A stretch of DNA of 64,000 nucleotides from FEN-1219 sp963728995 (GCA_963728995.1 CAVSMD010000006.1:124001-188000); one strand, 5' to 3'; numbered from the stretch's first letter, positions 42,566 through 50,068 are shown. Program-made: numbers and translations. Notes: a model not told the origin generated them from the sequence alone.

Positions 42566-42579
42566 GGCCCGAAACCTGC
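42566..42579 (+). promoter_or_regulatory. Sigma-54 promoter, ASRT-like gene
   Basis: TGGCCCGAAACCTGCA, GG-N10-GC. Predicted start ~42591, 27 nt before the ATG. Confidence 0.65.
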
Positions 42580-42617
42580 ATCCCAGTGCACGCAGTGCCG
42601 GAGAGGGCGATGACCGT

Positions 42618-43013
42618 ATGAAATCCATGCTGCACGAGCCGGCCGCGCATCTCGGGTCGCGGTGTTGGGCGATTCCCGAGGGTTACATCCCGGCATCCAG
42701 CTCGAGTAACGACAGAAGGTTCGTGAGCCACGAGACCGCTTGCATACTCAACCCGAACGACCACGATGCTCACGTCGAGATCACGATCTACTTCGCCGAT
42801 CGGGACCCGGTGGGACCCTACGAGATCGAGGTCCCGGCCCGCCGCACACGACACGTGCGCTTCAATGATCTCGCGCACCCGAAGCCCGTGCCGCGCGACA
42901 CGGACTTCGCGAGTGTCATCAGCGCCGACGTGCCGATCATCGTGCAACACACGCGCTTGGATTCACGACGCGAAGCGCTGGCGCTGCTGTCGACCATTGC
43001 TTACGCGGAATGA
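42618..43013 (+). CDS. Sensory-rhodopsin-transducer (ASRT)-like protein
   Basis: 131 aa from ATG 42618. RCWAIPEGYIPASSSSNDRR, FVSHETACILNPNDHDAHVE, ITIYFADRDPVGPYEIEVPA, RRTRHVRFNDL and DVPIIVQHTRLDSRREALAL match, nearly end to end, the family of the soluble Anabaena sensory rhodopsin transducer, a jelly-roll tetramer reported to bind rhodopsin and DNA. The family is widespread in bacteria without rhodopsins, where it resembles carbohydrate- or ligand-binding proteins. No rhodopsin gene is in the window, so the name marks homology only. Single gene with its own sigma-54 promoter. Confidence 0.85.
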   Translation: MKSMLHEPAAHLGSRCWAIPEGYIPASSSSNDRRFVSHETACILNPNDHDAHVEITIYFADRDPVGPYEIEVPARRTRHVRFNDLAHPKPVPRDTDFASVISADVPIIVQHTRLDSRREALALLSTIAYAE

Positions 43014-43066
43014 GGACGGCGCACACTTGGCGGACACGACCCACCGTGGCTCAGCGCTCGCGCCAT

Positions 43067-43708
43067 TCAGAACGCGAAATCGCGACGGAAGCCGATGTGG
43101 ATACCGTCGTCGGCGCGTCGCGTGGCGGGCATCGCGATTTTCAAAAGGCGGTAACCTACGTAGACGTCGGTGCCGCGGCTTACGCTCGTCTCGAGCCTCA
43201 TGGCGAGATCCGTGACCCGGTCCGACACGCCGAACGTCGTGATGTCCGGCGCATAGAACGCGCTGAAGCGGAGCCAGGTCGAACGGCTCTTCCCGAAGTA
43301 ATATTCGGCTTCACCGCCGACGCCCACGCTGAATACGTCCTCGTCCTCCACGCCGAGGAAAGCCGCGTAGGCGCGGGCTCCGACGCGAAAGTTGAACCTT
43401 CTGTATGTGTCGAGCCTACCGACTCCGGCGAGCAGATCACCTACTGCGATCACGTCGCGGCTCTCGTTGTAGAAGAACCCGGCGCGAACCTCGCGGAGCG
43501 GCGAATCAGAGATATCGAGCTTGCGTACGTACAGCGCCTGTATGGAGTTGTCGCTCAGATAGGCCTCGATCGCGTGATCGTTGGCGCTGTTTCGAGCTGT
43601 CGTGGACTCCTGCGCCTGGACGTTGCCCCACGGTACGACCGCAGCGAGAACCGCTACGGCCGAGGGCGCGAGCGCTACCAAAGAAACGACAGTGATCGAT
43701 GTTTTCAT
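43067..43708 (-). CDS. YfaZ-family outer-membrane beta-barrel
   Basis: 213 aa. Signal peptide MKTSITVVSLVALAPSAVAV...VQAQ. The barrel shows the YfaZ pattern: LYVRKLDISDSPLREVRAGF, FYNESRDVIAVGDLLAGVGR, FRVGARAYAAFLGVEDEDVF, SVGVGGEAEYYFGKSRSTWL, FSAFYAPDITTFGVSDRVTD and the C-terminal strand GIHIGFRRDFAF. Its YAPD motif is typical of YfaZ. Ligand unknown. Lies 9 bp after the AsmA-like gene in the same transcript. Confidence 0.82.
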   Translation of the reverse strand: MKTSITVVSLVALAPSAVAVLAAVVPWGNVQAQESTTARNSANDHAIEAYLSDNSIQALYVRKLDISDSPLREVRAGFFYNESRDVIAVGDLLAGVGRLDTYRRFNFRVGARAYAAFLGVEDEDVFSVGVGGEAEYYFGKSRSTWLRFSAFYAPDITTFGVSDRVTDLAMRLETSVSRGTDVYVGYRLLKIAMPATRRADDGIHIGFRRDFAF

Positions 43709-43717
43709 GATTTCTCC

Positions 43718-44422
43718 TCAGGGTTGTTCGAGCCGTTTGCGAACGGCGTCCTCGAGCTTCTGTTTCGCCGCTTCACCGGCCGCTTCGCCGAGCTCGCGGC
43801 CCAGTGCCTTGCGAGCGGCACCGAAAATCGCATCGAGCACGCGATGTGTCGCCTCGGAGTAGGTGGTCGGCGCGCCGGCGCGGCCGATGTCCTTCAACTC
43901 GATACGATCGAGAGCGAGCGTCTGCGGCTTGTCGAGCGAGTCGCCCGTCGCGACGAGCTTCGCCCCGTCGAGTACGAACGAGCTGATGATGATCTGGTCG
44001 GAGGTCTGCTTGCCGCCGGCATCTTGCCCATTGCCGGAGCGTAGGTGCTCGAGTATCTGCAGAACGTTGGCGTTGCCGTCGTGGGTTTCGGCGTGCAGGG
44101 TTGCACCGCTGACGGTGAGCTCTGGCACGACGAGCACCTGGCTTTTCAGCGAGCTCGGTGCGAAGTGGACGTCGGTCTGGTCCAGGCGCAACGCGTAATC
44201 GGTCGAGTATCCCGGCGGATTCGCGATCGTGAGGCCTGCGACCACGACACGCGCATCGGCATAGGAGATCGACACGTCGTCGACGTCGACCTCCGTGCCG
44301 GCCGCATCCCCGAAATATTCCTCGATGTCGTCGCCGACGATACGTTCGAATCGCGTGGCGAAGAACAGTGCAACGATCGCGATGAGCGCGACAAGCGCTA
44401 TGGCAATAATTGCAAATTTCAT
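43718..44422 (-). CDS. AsmA-like envelope protein
   Basis: 234 aa. One N-terminal membrane segment (FAIIAIALVALIAIVALFFA), then VDVDDVSISYADARVVVAGL, TIANPPGYSTDYALRLDQTD, VHFAPSSLKSQVLVVPELTV and ISSFVLDGAKLVA, the repeated beta pattern of the AsmA/TamB superfamily. It ends in an amphipathic helix (KQKLEDAVRKRLEQP). Large family members span the periplasm and move phospholipids; this short one has a single repeat region and probably acts locally at the inner membrane. First gene after the sigma-54 promoter at 44457. Confidence 0.75.
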   Translation of the reverse strand: MKFAIIAIALVALIAIVALFFATRFERIVGDDIEEYFGDAAGTEVDVDDVSISYADARVVVAGLTIANPPGYSTDYALRLDQTDVHFAPSSLKSQVLVVPELTVSGATLHAETHDGNANVLQILEHLRSGNGQDAGGKQTSDQIIISSFVLDGAKLVATGDSLDKPQTLALDRIELKDIGRAGAPTTYSEATHRVLDAIFGAARKALGRELGEAAGEAAKQKLEDAVRKRLEQP

Positions 44423-44456
44423 TTGGGTTCACCTCGATGGCCGACTGACGAAAAGG

Positions 44457-44470
44457 GCAAGATCTATGCC
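44457..44470 (-). promoter_or_regulatory. Sigma-54 promoter, AsmA-like/YfaZ operon
   Basis: TGGCATAGATCTTGCC on the minus strand, GG-N10-GC. Predicted start ~44445, 23 nt before the ATG. Confidence 0.75.
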
Positions 44471-44536
44471 ACTAAGCGCTCACGGTGGTCGCGCTACGGA
44501 GTCGCCGATAGTTTTTCCCAAAAAGGCGCTTCCGAA

Positions 44537-44549
44537 TGCAGAACGTGCA
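44537..44549. promoter_or_regulatory. Palindrome related to TGYAA-N3-TTRCA
   Basis: TGCAGAACGTGCA (8 of 10 positions), 54-66 bp upstream of the -24 element at 44603, between two divergent sigma-54 promoters. Confidence 0.4.
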
Positions 44550-44602
44550 ATCGCAGCGCGTCGCAGCCGCGCGAAGCCGCGCGCGCGCAGCCCGACATAT
44601 CT

Positions 44603-44616
44603 GGCACGAATGCTGC
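44603..44616 (+). promoter_or_regulatory. Sigma-54 promoter, 44660-47147 operon
   Basis: TGGCACGAATGCTGCA, GG-N10-GC. Predicted start ~44628, 32 nt before the ATG. Confidence 0.78.
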
Positions 44617-44659
44617 ACTACCGGGTCGCCGAGCGAGATAAACCTGAGGAGCTTTAGCA

Positions 44660-45136
44660 ATGGCGAAAGACACTTCCGAGCCGCCTCGCGCGCCGCGGCA
44701 AGGTGACGGGCGCGAGCGGATGCGTGAGGCGGCCGATGAGGTTGCCGGCGTCGCGAAGCAGCGGATGCACTCCGCACTCGAGCACGGCAAGCAATCCGCA
44801 GCGGCTGCGGCCGGCCAAGCGAAAGCGGCCCTGGATCGTGCCGCCGACACCTTGGCCGAGGACGGGGAGGAAACGCTAGCCGGAGCCGTGGCCGCCATCG
44901 CCCGGCAGTTTTCGAGTCTTGCGGACTACGTGGGGGGTCACAGCATCGACGACTTGATGCGCGACGCTCGCCGTCTCGCAAATCGTCACCCGGCCTCGTT
45001 GCTCGTCGGCGGGATTGCGCTCGGCGTGGCGTTGAGCCGCTACTTCAAAGCGTCGGAGCCTCGTGAAGAGGAGTCGCTGGAGCCCGGTGCTTCCGCCTAT
45101 GGGGGCCAAGAGGGCACGGGCGGCGCGCGGCATTGA
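44660..45136 (+). CDS. ElaB/YqjD (DUF883)-like hypothetical protein
   Basis: 158 aa. A long Ala/Gln/Lys helical region (RMREAADEVAGVAKQRMHSA; GKQSAAAAAGQAKAALDRAA) is followed by a short hydrophobic segment preceded by N-R-H-P (RRLANRHPASLLVGGIALGV). This resembles the C-terminal anchor of DUF883/YqjD-type proteins, which sit in the inner membrane and may tether ribosomes. Family assignment is by layout, not close identity. First of four tightly spaced genes after the sigma-54 promoter. Confidence 0.55.
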   Translation: MAKDTSEPPRAPRQGDGRERMREAADEVAGVAKQRMHSALEHGKQSAAAAAGQAKAALDRAADTLAEDGEETLAGAVAAIARQFSSLADYVGGHSIDDLMRDARRLANRHPASLLVGGIALGVALSRYFKASEPREEESLEPGASAYGGQEGTGGARH

Positions 45137-45164
45137 TGCGGTGGAACATCGGAGGAGAGGGATC

Positions 45165-45668
45165 ATGAATGAAGGAAGCACGTCATCGATCGAGGAGGGA
45201 GCGGATCGTTACGCGGCGTCCGACACCCCGGACGAAACGCGGCCCGACGCCGAGCGCGCGCGAGTCGGCCCACCCTCGGACCGGATCCCGAGGCCGATGT
45301 CCGTCACGGCCTTGATGCGCCGGCTGGTCGACGACGTGGCAACGCTATTTCGCAAAGAGCTGGCGCTGGCGACGGCGGAGGTCCTGCACGCCACGCACGA
45401 CGTGAGATCCGGTATCAGCAGCATGATTGGCGGAGCAGCAGTCCTGTACGCAGGGTTCGTCGGCCTGTTGGCCGCCGCCGTGCTCGGGCTGGCGGAGGTG
45501 ATGCCGGCGTGGGGCGCTGCGCTCATCGTCGGCCTCGCGGCCGTCCTGCTCGGCCTGGGGTTGCTTCGCTGGAGCAAATCCAAGATGCGGCCGCGGCACT
45601 TTGCTCCCGAGCGTACGGCCGCTTCGCTGCGCGAGGACCAAGCAATGCTTCGGAGGCAGATGCGATGA
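45165..45668 (+). CDS. Phage-holin-family (Holin-X/DUF1469-like) membrane protein
   Basis: 167 aa from ATG 45165 (GGAGGAGAGG upstream). SVTALMRRLVDDVATLFRKE, then LALATAEVLHATHDVRSGIS, two transmembrane helices (GGAAVLYAGFVGLLAAAVLG; AWGAALIVGLAAVLLGLGLL) and a basic tail: the arrangement of chromosomal holin-X proteins, which occur with DUF883 and DUF3618 genes and are not lytic. Overlaps the next gene by 4 bp (ATGA), so translation is coupled. Confidence 0.8.
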   Translation: MNEGSTSSIEEGADRYAASDTPDETRPDAERARVGPPSDRIPRPMSVTALMRRLVDDVATLFRKELALATAEVLHATHDVRSGISSMIGGAAVLYAGFVGLLAAAVLGLAEVMPAWGAALIVGLAAVLLGLGLLRWSKSKMRPRHFAPERTAASLREDQAMLRRQMR

Positions 45669-46354
45669 ACTACGGAAACCTTCACGAAGACGTACGACGC
45701 GATCCCGCAGACCTGGAACGCGAAGCGGCGGATGCGCGTGCCGATGTCGAGAGCACTCTCGAATCGCTCGAGCAGTTGCTCTCGCCGAGCGATCTTCTCG
45801 CCCGAGCGGTTGGCACGATCAAGCGTAATGGCGGCGAGTTCGGGCGAAATTTCATGGCGCAGGTCCGCGACAATCCCGTGCCGACAGTGCTTGCGGGCCT
45901 CGGCCTCGCCTGGCTCTTCACGGCGTCCGACCGGCCGGCGCGCGACTCGCACGCGTCGAGCGGCGTCCTGCGTGGCGCTACAGCGGACGGAGTACGAAAT
46001 TCCGCGGCCGCCATGGCCGATGAAACGCGGGTGGCAGCACGGCGCGTTCGCCGGGCGTCGATGAACGGAGCGCGCGGTATCCGCGAGGCCTACCTGTATA
46101 TGCGCGACGAGCAACCATTACTGCTCGGCGCTCTCGCGGTGGCCACTGGCGCGGCGATCGGCGCACTACTCCCGAGGACCGAGACGGAAGACGAGTTGCT
46201 CGGCTCCGCCAGCGACGAAACGGCGGCATGGTTGCAGGAGAAGCGCCGCCAGGCAGCGGATGCTGCGCAGGCGCAGGCTGCAGAGGCAGCCAAAGCGGCG
46301 GCCGACACAGTCGAGGGAGCGTATCCCACCGACGGCCAGGAAAGACATCCATGA
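45665..46354 (+). CDS. DUF3618-containing membrane protein
   Basis: 229 aa from ATG 45665, overlapping the previous stop. DPADLEREAADARADVESTL, then ESLEQLLSPSDLL and FGRNFMAQVRDNPVPTVLAG make the DUF3618 signature. One short hydrophobic segment follows (LGLAWLF), and a second near 165 (LLLGALAVATGAAIGALLPR). The C-terminus is an Ala-rich helix (AQAAEAAKAAADTVEGA). Partner of the holin-like protein by coupling; probably membrane-associated, envelope-stress type. Function not established. Confidence 0.78.
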   Translation: MNYGNLHEDVRRDPADLEREAADARADVESTLESLEQLLSPSDLLARAVGTIKRNGGEFGRNFMAQVRDNPVPTVLAGLGLAWLFTASDRPARDSHASSGVLRGATADGVRNSAAAMADETRVAARRVRRASMNGARGIREAYLYMRDEQPLLLGALAVATGAAIGALLPRTETEDELLGSASDETAAWLQEKRRQAADAAQAQAAEAAKAAADTVEGAYPTDGQERHP

Positions 46355-46376
46355 AGGGCCTCAAGGAGGAGCGGAT

Positions 46377-47147
46377 ATGCGCAGAATCTTCGACATCGAG
46401 CGGACGGCAGTTCTCATCGCCGCCACCTTCGTAGCCGGCGGCGTCTGGGCTCAAAGCAGCATAGACACGCGACCGCGGACGGACGCTACCCCCAAGGCGC
46501 AGCATGGCAGCGATGTGAGCCACGACGTGAAGGAGCGCAACGACGCCGCCGCCGACGCGCAGGAGCAGGTCGACGAGGCCGTCAAGGTGGTCAATCAAAT
46601 GAAGCGTGACCCCAAGATGGTTCGGCTGCTCGATCAAGCGCGTGGAGTGCTGATCGTGCCGGATTTTGGCAAGGTTGCACTGGTCGTCGGTGGCGAGGGC
46701 GGCGAGGGGGTTGCCTTGCTGAAGACCGAAGGCGCGGGCCGCAAATGGAGCGCGCCGGCCTTCTTCAACGTCGGCGGGATCAGCGTCGGCGCAGAGGCCG
46801 GCGGCGAAGCGGGCGCGATCGCCATGCTGCTGATGAGCGACAAGGCGGCCAGCGTATTCATGTCGCAGAACAATACCTTCTCGCTCGACGCCAATGCGGG
46901 TTTGACGATCGTGAACTGGTCGGCCAAGGCGCAGGCCTCGGCAGGCAAGGGGGACGTGATCGTCTGGGCCGACACGGAGGGCGTATTCGCCGGCGCCGCG
47001 ATCGGCGTCAGCGACATCGATCGCGACGAGGACGAGAACGCGGCGTATTACGGAAAAGCCATAGCGCCGCACGAGATCTTCAGCGGGCAGGTGAGCGCCG
47101 GTCCCGCCGCTACGCTGCGCGACGCGCTGGAGAACACGGCCGGTTAG
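46377..47147 (+). CDS. SYLF/Ysc84-domain lipid-binding protein, copy 2
   Basis: 256 aa from ATG 46377 (AAGGAGGAGCGGAT upstream). Signal peptide AVLIAATFVAGGVWAQ. SYLF core: MKRDPKMVRLLDQARGVLIV, then VGGEGGEGVALLKTEGAGRK, SAPAFFNVGGISVGAEAGGE, SQNNTFSLDANAGLTIVNWS and VIVWADTEGVFAGAAIGVSD. Nearly identical in length and most blocks to the copy at 51927-52697. Last gene of the 44660 operon, placing a periplasmic lipid-binding protein together with holin-like and DUF3618 membrane proteins. Confidence 0.88.
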   Translation: MRRIFDIERTAVLIAATFVAGGVWAQSSIDTRPRTDATPKAQHGSDVSHDVKERNDAAADAQEQVDEAVKVVNQMKRDPKMVRLLDQARGVLIVPDFGKVALVVGGEGGEGVALLKTEGAGRKWSAPAFFNVGGISVGAEAGGEAGAIAMLLMSDKAASVFMSQNNTFSLDANAGLTIVNWSAKAQASAGKGDVIVWADTEGVFAGAAIGVSDIDRDEDENAAYYGKAIAPHEIFSGQVSAGPAATLRDALENTAG

Positions 47148-47208
47148 GGTAGGGCCGGCTCCGGCAGGACTCGTGGGTCTGAGACCGGGCGTCGCGCCCT
47201 CGGCGGAG

Positions 47209-47221
47209 TGTAAGACTTACG
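47209..47221. promoter_or_regulatory. TGYAA-N3-TTRCA palindrome (one mismatch)
   Basis: TGTAAGACTTACG, 86-98 bp upstream of the -24 element at 47307. Confidence 0.45.
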
Positions 47222-47306
47222 GTGCCGCCGCCTATTTGCAAAGTCCCAGGCCCAACGAGCCGCGAGCGACATGTCGCGTCGTGCTCCGTCGCCTGGAGCC
47301 GGCATT

Positions 47307-47320
47307 GGCACGGGCTTTGC
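47307..47320 (+). promoter_or_regulatory. Sigma-54 promoter without an adjacent protein gene
   Basis: TGGCACGGGCTTTGCA, GG-N10-GC, full consensus. Predicted start 47331-47332. The next protein start is ~500 bp away. Confidence 0.8.
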
Positions 47321-47330
47321 ACATTTCACT

Positions 47331-47425
47331 GCGTTCGTTGAAGACACAACCGTTTCTCGAAAGAGCGCACGTGTTGAGCTCCTTCAACGAACGGAGGGCT
47401 TGGCGGCTTCGGCCGTCGGGCCTTC
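47331..47425 (+). ncRNA. Candidate sigma-54-dependent small RNA or structured leader
   Basis: The predicted transcript begins with CGTTCGTTGAAG (47332-47343), which pairs perfectly over 12 bp with CTTCAACGAACG (47382-47393). The 38-nt loop carries a small CTC-GAAA-GAG hairpin. Three bases later a second stem of 11 pairs including G-U (47397-47407 with 47412-47422) is closed by a cUUCGg tetraloop. The promoter-to-stem register is exact. I see no T-run terminator, so the 3' end is uncertain; it could instead be the 5' leader of the beta-propeller gene at 47828. No known RNA family recognised. Confidence 0.5.
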
Positions 47426-47827
47426 CTCATCCCAGCTCGGGGCCTTCCGCCGGCACCGAACGGGCCAGGTAACGCGAGCGGTTGCAGACCTATTCCGCAG
47501 GAGCCCACAAGGTGAGCGTTACGGCTGGCGCGGATCTATCGGTCCTCGATGCCCCGATTCTGCTCAGTCGGTGCGCCGTCGCAAGGCAGCGGGGAGGCCC
47601 TGTGGGGCCACCCGCCGCCCAGACCCCCATCGGAACGCACTCCTTATATATGGCCACGGGCGGCCCGTGGCCGCAAGGATCGCCCGCGCCGGCCTGTTGG
47701 GGTCAACGGTATGGCCGTCACGCCGTTCTCCGGTGGGGGATCTGCACATTCGTCCGGCGCTTCGACGCGCGACGACAGTAGGCCGCTCAGCATCCGTTTT
47801 GAAAGTGGAAACACATCGGAGGTTGTC

Positions 47828-49042
47828 ATGACGAGCATCAATGCACCGGGACCGGTCCGTGAGGACGGGCAGCGGGACCGCCCCCCGCCAAACGGGTCGC
47901 GCAAAAGGTCCTTCGACCTTTGCGTCGGCGCCGTGCTGCTGGGGATGGTCAGCGGCGTCGCGGCTGCCGACGACGGCGCGCCCTACCGCATCTACGTCAC
48001 GAACGAGCGCTCCGGGGATCTGTCCATCATCGATGGTCGAACGCACGAAGCCATCGACCGAGTGGCGCTCGGCAAACGGCCGCGGGGCATCGAAGCGGGG
48101 CACGACGGCGCCTGGCTGTATATCGCGTTGAGCGGCTCGTCGCCCGCGGGGCCCGGTATCGATGATGGCGCGCTGCCGGCCCCCGACAAGACGGCCGATG
48201 GCATAGGGGTGTTCTCGATCGCGGATCGAAAGGTCAACCACATCATTCGCGGCGTGTCCGATCCCGAACAGGTGGCTATCGGTCGGGATGGCGAGTGGCT
48301 GTACATTGCCAGCGAGGATACGGGCTCGGCGGTGATCGCCCATTCCGGCGACGGCCAGATCCTCACGAGCGTGTCCGTTGGCAGCGAGCCGGAGGGGGTC
48401 GCCGTGGCCCCCGACGGCCGCCTCGTGTACGTGACGTCGGAGTCGAGCAATAGCGTCGCCGTCATCGACACCGCAACGCGACAGCTCGTGGCGACTATTC
48501 CCGTCGGGACGCGACCGCGCTCGGTAGTGTTTTCCCCGGACGGCCGCCGCGCGTACGTGGCCAACGAAATAGACGCAACGATTTCCGTCATCGACACGGC
48601 TACGCGGCAGTCGATCGATACGATCATGCTGCCGGGGACCAACGCGCGTCCGATGGGGCTCGCCGTGGCACCCAACGGATCGAAGCTCTACGTCACGACC
48701 GGTCGCGGCACGCAGCTGATCGCGATTGCGTTGCCGAGCCACGACGTGCTGGGTGCCGTAGAGGTCGGGCTGCGCCCCTGGGGCGTGGCGCTGAGCCCCG
48801 ACGGTCGGTTCGCTTACACGGCCAACGGGCCGTCGAACGACGTCACGGTCGTGGCCACCGACGGATTGCGCGTCGTCGGTCACATTCCGGTCGGAGTCGG
48901 GCCGTGGGGCATCGCGGTGCTGCCGGTCGTGCGAGAGCCGCCGACCCCTTTCAGTGGCACGTCCCTTGCAGCGCTGGAGCAGCCGGAAGAGCTCAACCGT
49001 GGGCGACTGCAAACAAGGAGGAAAGGAGATGAGCACGACTAA
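47828..49042 (+). CDS. Exported YVTN beta-propeller protein
   Basis: 404 aa from ATG 47828 (GGAGG 6 nt upstream). Signal peptide in FDLCVGAVLLGMVSGVAAAD. Seven-bladed propeller of ~42-residue repeats with the YVTN signature: RIYVTNERSGDLSIIDGRTH, WLYIASEDTGSAVI, VYVTSESSNSVAVIDTATRQ, AYVANEIDATISVIDTATRQ, LYVTTGRGTQL and FAYTANGPSNDVTVV. Such periplasmic propellers accompany PQQ-linked oxidation systems or surface-layer proteins. The last ~40 residues lie outside the propeller, and their DNA holds the sigma-54 promoter of the next gene, whose start codon this gene overlaps by 14 bp. Confidence 0.85.
   Translation: MTSINAPGPVREDGQRDRPPPNGSRKRSFDLCVGAVLLGMVSGVAAADDGAPYRIYVTNERSGDLSIIDGRTHEAIDRVALGKRPRGIEAGHDGAWLYIALSGSSPAGPGIDDGALPAPDKTADGIGVFSIADRKVNHIIRGVSDPEQVAIGRDGEWLYIASEDTGSAVIAHSGDGQILTSVSVGSEPEGVAVAPDGRLVYVTSESSNSVAVIDTATRQLVATIPVGTRPRSVVFSPDGRRAYVANEIDATISVIDTATRQSIDTIMLPGTNARPMGLAVAPNGSKLYVTTGRGTQLIAIALPSHDVLGAVEVGLRPWGVALSPDGRFAYTANGPSNDVTVVATDGLRVVGHIPVGVGPWGIAVLPVVREPPTPFSGTSLAALEQPEELNRGRLQTRRKGDEHD
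48956..48969 (+). promoter_or_regulatory. Sigma-54 promoter inside the end of the propeller gene
   Basis: TGGCACGTCCCTTGCA, GG-N10-GC, full consensus, encoded within the tail FSGTSLAALEQ of the upstream gene. Predicted start ~48981, 48 nt before the DUF4142 ATG. Confidence 0.78.
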
Positions 49043-49538
49043 CAAGGTAGCGTGGCTCGGAGCGATGGCGTTGGCACTGACGCTCGGCGCCGCTGCGCAG
49101 GATGGCAGCTCGGGTGGCTCTCGCGCCTTCTTGCGCGAGGCCATTCAGGGCGACCTCGCCGAGATCAAGCTTGGCATGCTGGTGGAACAGAAAGCGCAGA
49201 GCCAGAAGGTACGCGAGTTCGGACAGACCCTGGTGCGCGACCATCAGCAAGCACTCAACCTGGCCAAGGATCTCGCGCAATCGTTTGGCATGAGCGTCCC
49301 GGAAACGCCGAGCGACGAGGCGCAAGACGAGTATGCATCTCTGGAAAAGAAATCCGGCAACGCGTTCGACAAGGCGTTTCTCGACTATGCGGTCGAGGAG
49401 CATCGGAAGGACATCGATAAATTTCAGCAAGAGGCCAGCGCACCGAACGGCCAGCAAGTCGCGACGCTCGCGCAGAATGCCCTGCCGACGTTGAGGAAGC
49501 ACCTCGACATTGCGCAGTCTTTGATGAAGGCTAGCTGA
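49029..49538 (+). CDS. DUF4142 (ferritin-like helical) exported protein
   Basis: 169 aa from ATG 49029 (AGGAGGAAAGGAG upstream). Signal peptide VAWLGAMALALTLGAAAQ. The DUF4142 helical bundle: FLREAIQGDLAEIKLGMLVE, QKAQSQKVREFGQTLVRDHQ, NAFDKAFLDYAVEEHRKDID and NALPTLRKHLDIAQSLMK. Conserved Asp/Glu and His residues (R-D-H-x-x-A, E-E-H-x-x-D) resemble ferritin-like metal sites, though metal binding is unproven. Periplasmic; the family is common in stress regulons. Confidence 0.88.
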   Translation: MSTTNKVAWLGAMALALTLGAAAQDGSSGGSRAFLREAIQGDLAEIKLGMLVEQKAQSQKVREFGQTLVRDHQQALNLAKDLAQSFGMSVPETPSDEAQDEYASLEKKSGNAFDKAFLDYAVEEHRKDIDKFQQEASAPNGQQVATLAQNALPTLRKHLDIAQSLMKAS

Positions 49539-49557
49539 AGCCGCTGTCGTGCTTCGT

Positions 49558-49597
49558 GCGCAGGCGCTCTTCGCGAGATGGCGGCGAGCGTCTGCGC
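49558..49597. terminator. Hairpin between convergent DUF4142 and TraR/DksA genes
   Basis: GCGCAGGCGCTC (49558-49569) pairs with GAGCGTCTGCGC (49586-49597), 12 pairs including one G-U, loop 16 nt. Placed between two stop codons, it can serve both strands. Confidence 0.55.
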
Positions 49598-49601
49598 AGG
49601 C

Positions 49602-49988
49602 CTACAGGCTGGGTGTAAAGTCTGGTGCCTGCGCGCGGCGCTCTTTGCGCGCCTGACACTCCACGCACAATGCCGCTTCGGGTAGCGCGCGTAGCCGGTT
49701 TGGGTCTATTGCGCTTCCGCACTGCGCGCAGATGCCATAGGTGCCGCGCTTGATTCGTGCGATGGCGTGGTGGATCGCTCGCAGTTCGAGAATGTCGCGG
49801 TCGATCTCCGCAATGTTCAGATCTACGAGCAAATCCGTCAGGGCTTCGTCCGCGGGGTCGCTGCCGCGCTCGGTTAGATCCGCGTACTGCTGGCCTTGGT
49901 ACTTCTCCAGCTCCTTTCGCACGTCCTCCCAGCGCTGCCGATAGCGACTGCGCAAGATCTCCTCGAACTGCGCGGTATCGGGTGTCAT
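49602..49988 (-). CDS. TraR/DksA-family zinc-finger protein
   Basis: 128 aa from ATG 49988. Long N-terminal helices (FEEILRSRYRQRWEDVRKEL; DRDILELRAIHHAIARIKRG) form the coiled-coil that inserts into the RNA-polymerase secondary channel. The C-terminal zinc finger GTYGICAQCGSAIDPNRLRA...AALCVECQ has all four cysteines. Coiled-coil tip residues are not the D-x-x-D-x-A of E. coli DksA, so the effect on transcription may differ. A sigma-54-driven DksA relative could feed the regulon back onto RNA polymerase. Confidence 0.85.
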   Translation of the reverse strand: MTPDTAQFEEILRSRYRQRWEDVRKELEKYQGQQYADLTERGSDPADEALTDLLVDLNIAEIDRDILELRAIHHAIARIKRGTYGICAQCGSAIDPNRLRALPEAALCVECQARKERRAQAPDFTPSL

Positions 49989-50068
49989 GGTCGGGCCCGC
50001 GGGGTATGTCGAAGTCGAAACACTCGACGGTTCAAAGGTCACGCTCCTCGCTGAATGGAGCGGATTCT

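Larger units (their letters stand above)
47148..47827. other. Long intergenic region with a sigma-54 promoter and structured RNA
   Basis: 680 bp without an acceptable protein gene; the open frames here are Arg-rich and featureless. It contains a palindrome match TGTAAGACTTACG (47209-47221), the 12-bp palindrome GCGACATGTCGC (~47270), a sigma-54 promoter (47307-47320), two strong stem-loops starting at its transcription start, and a further perfect hairpin (GGCCACGGGC, one base, reverse complement; 47651-47671). Confidence 0.6.

Noticed and set aside
44402..44414. GGCAATAATTGCA, a one-mismatch copy of the palindrome
   Set aside because: Lies in the first codons of the AsmA-like gene and is AT-driven; no promoter at a suitable distance.
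47480..47660. Possible cobalamin-type riboswitch in the long intergenic region
   Set aside because: GC-rich stems occur, but none of the conserved B12-box or core sequences could be matched.
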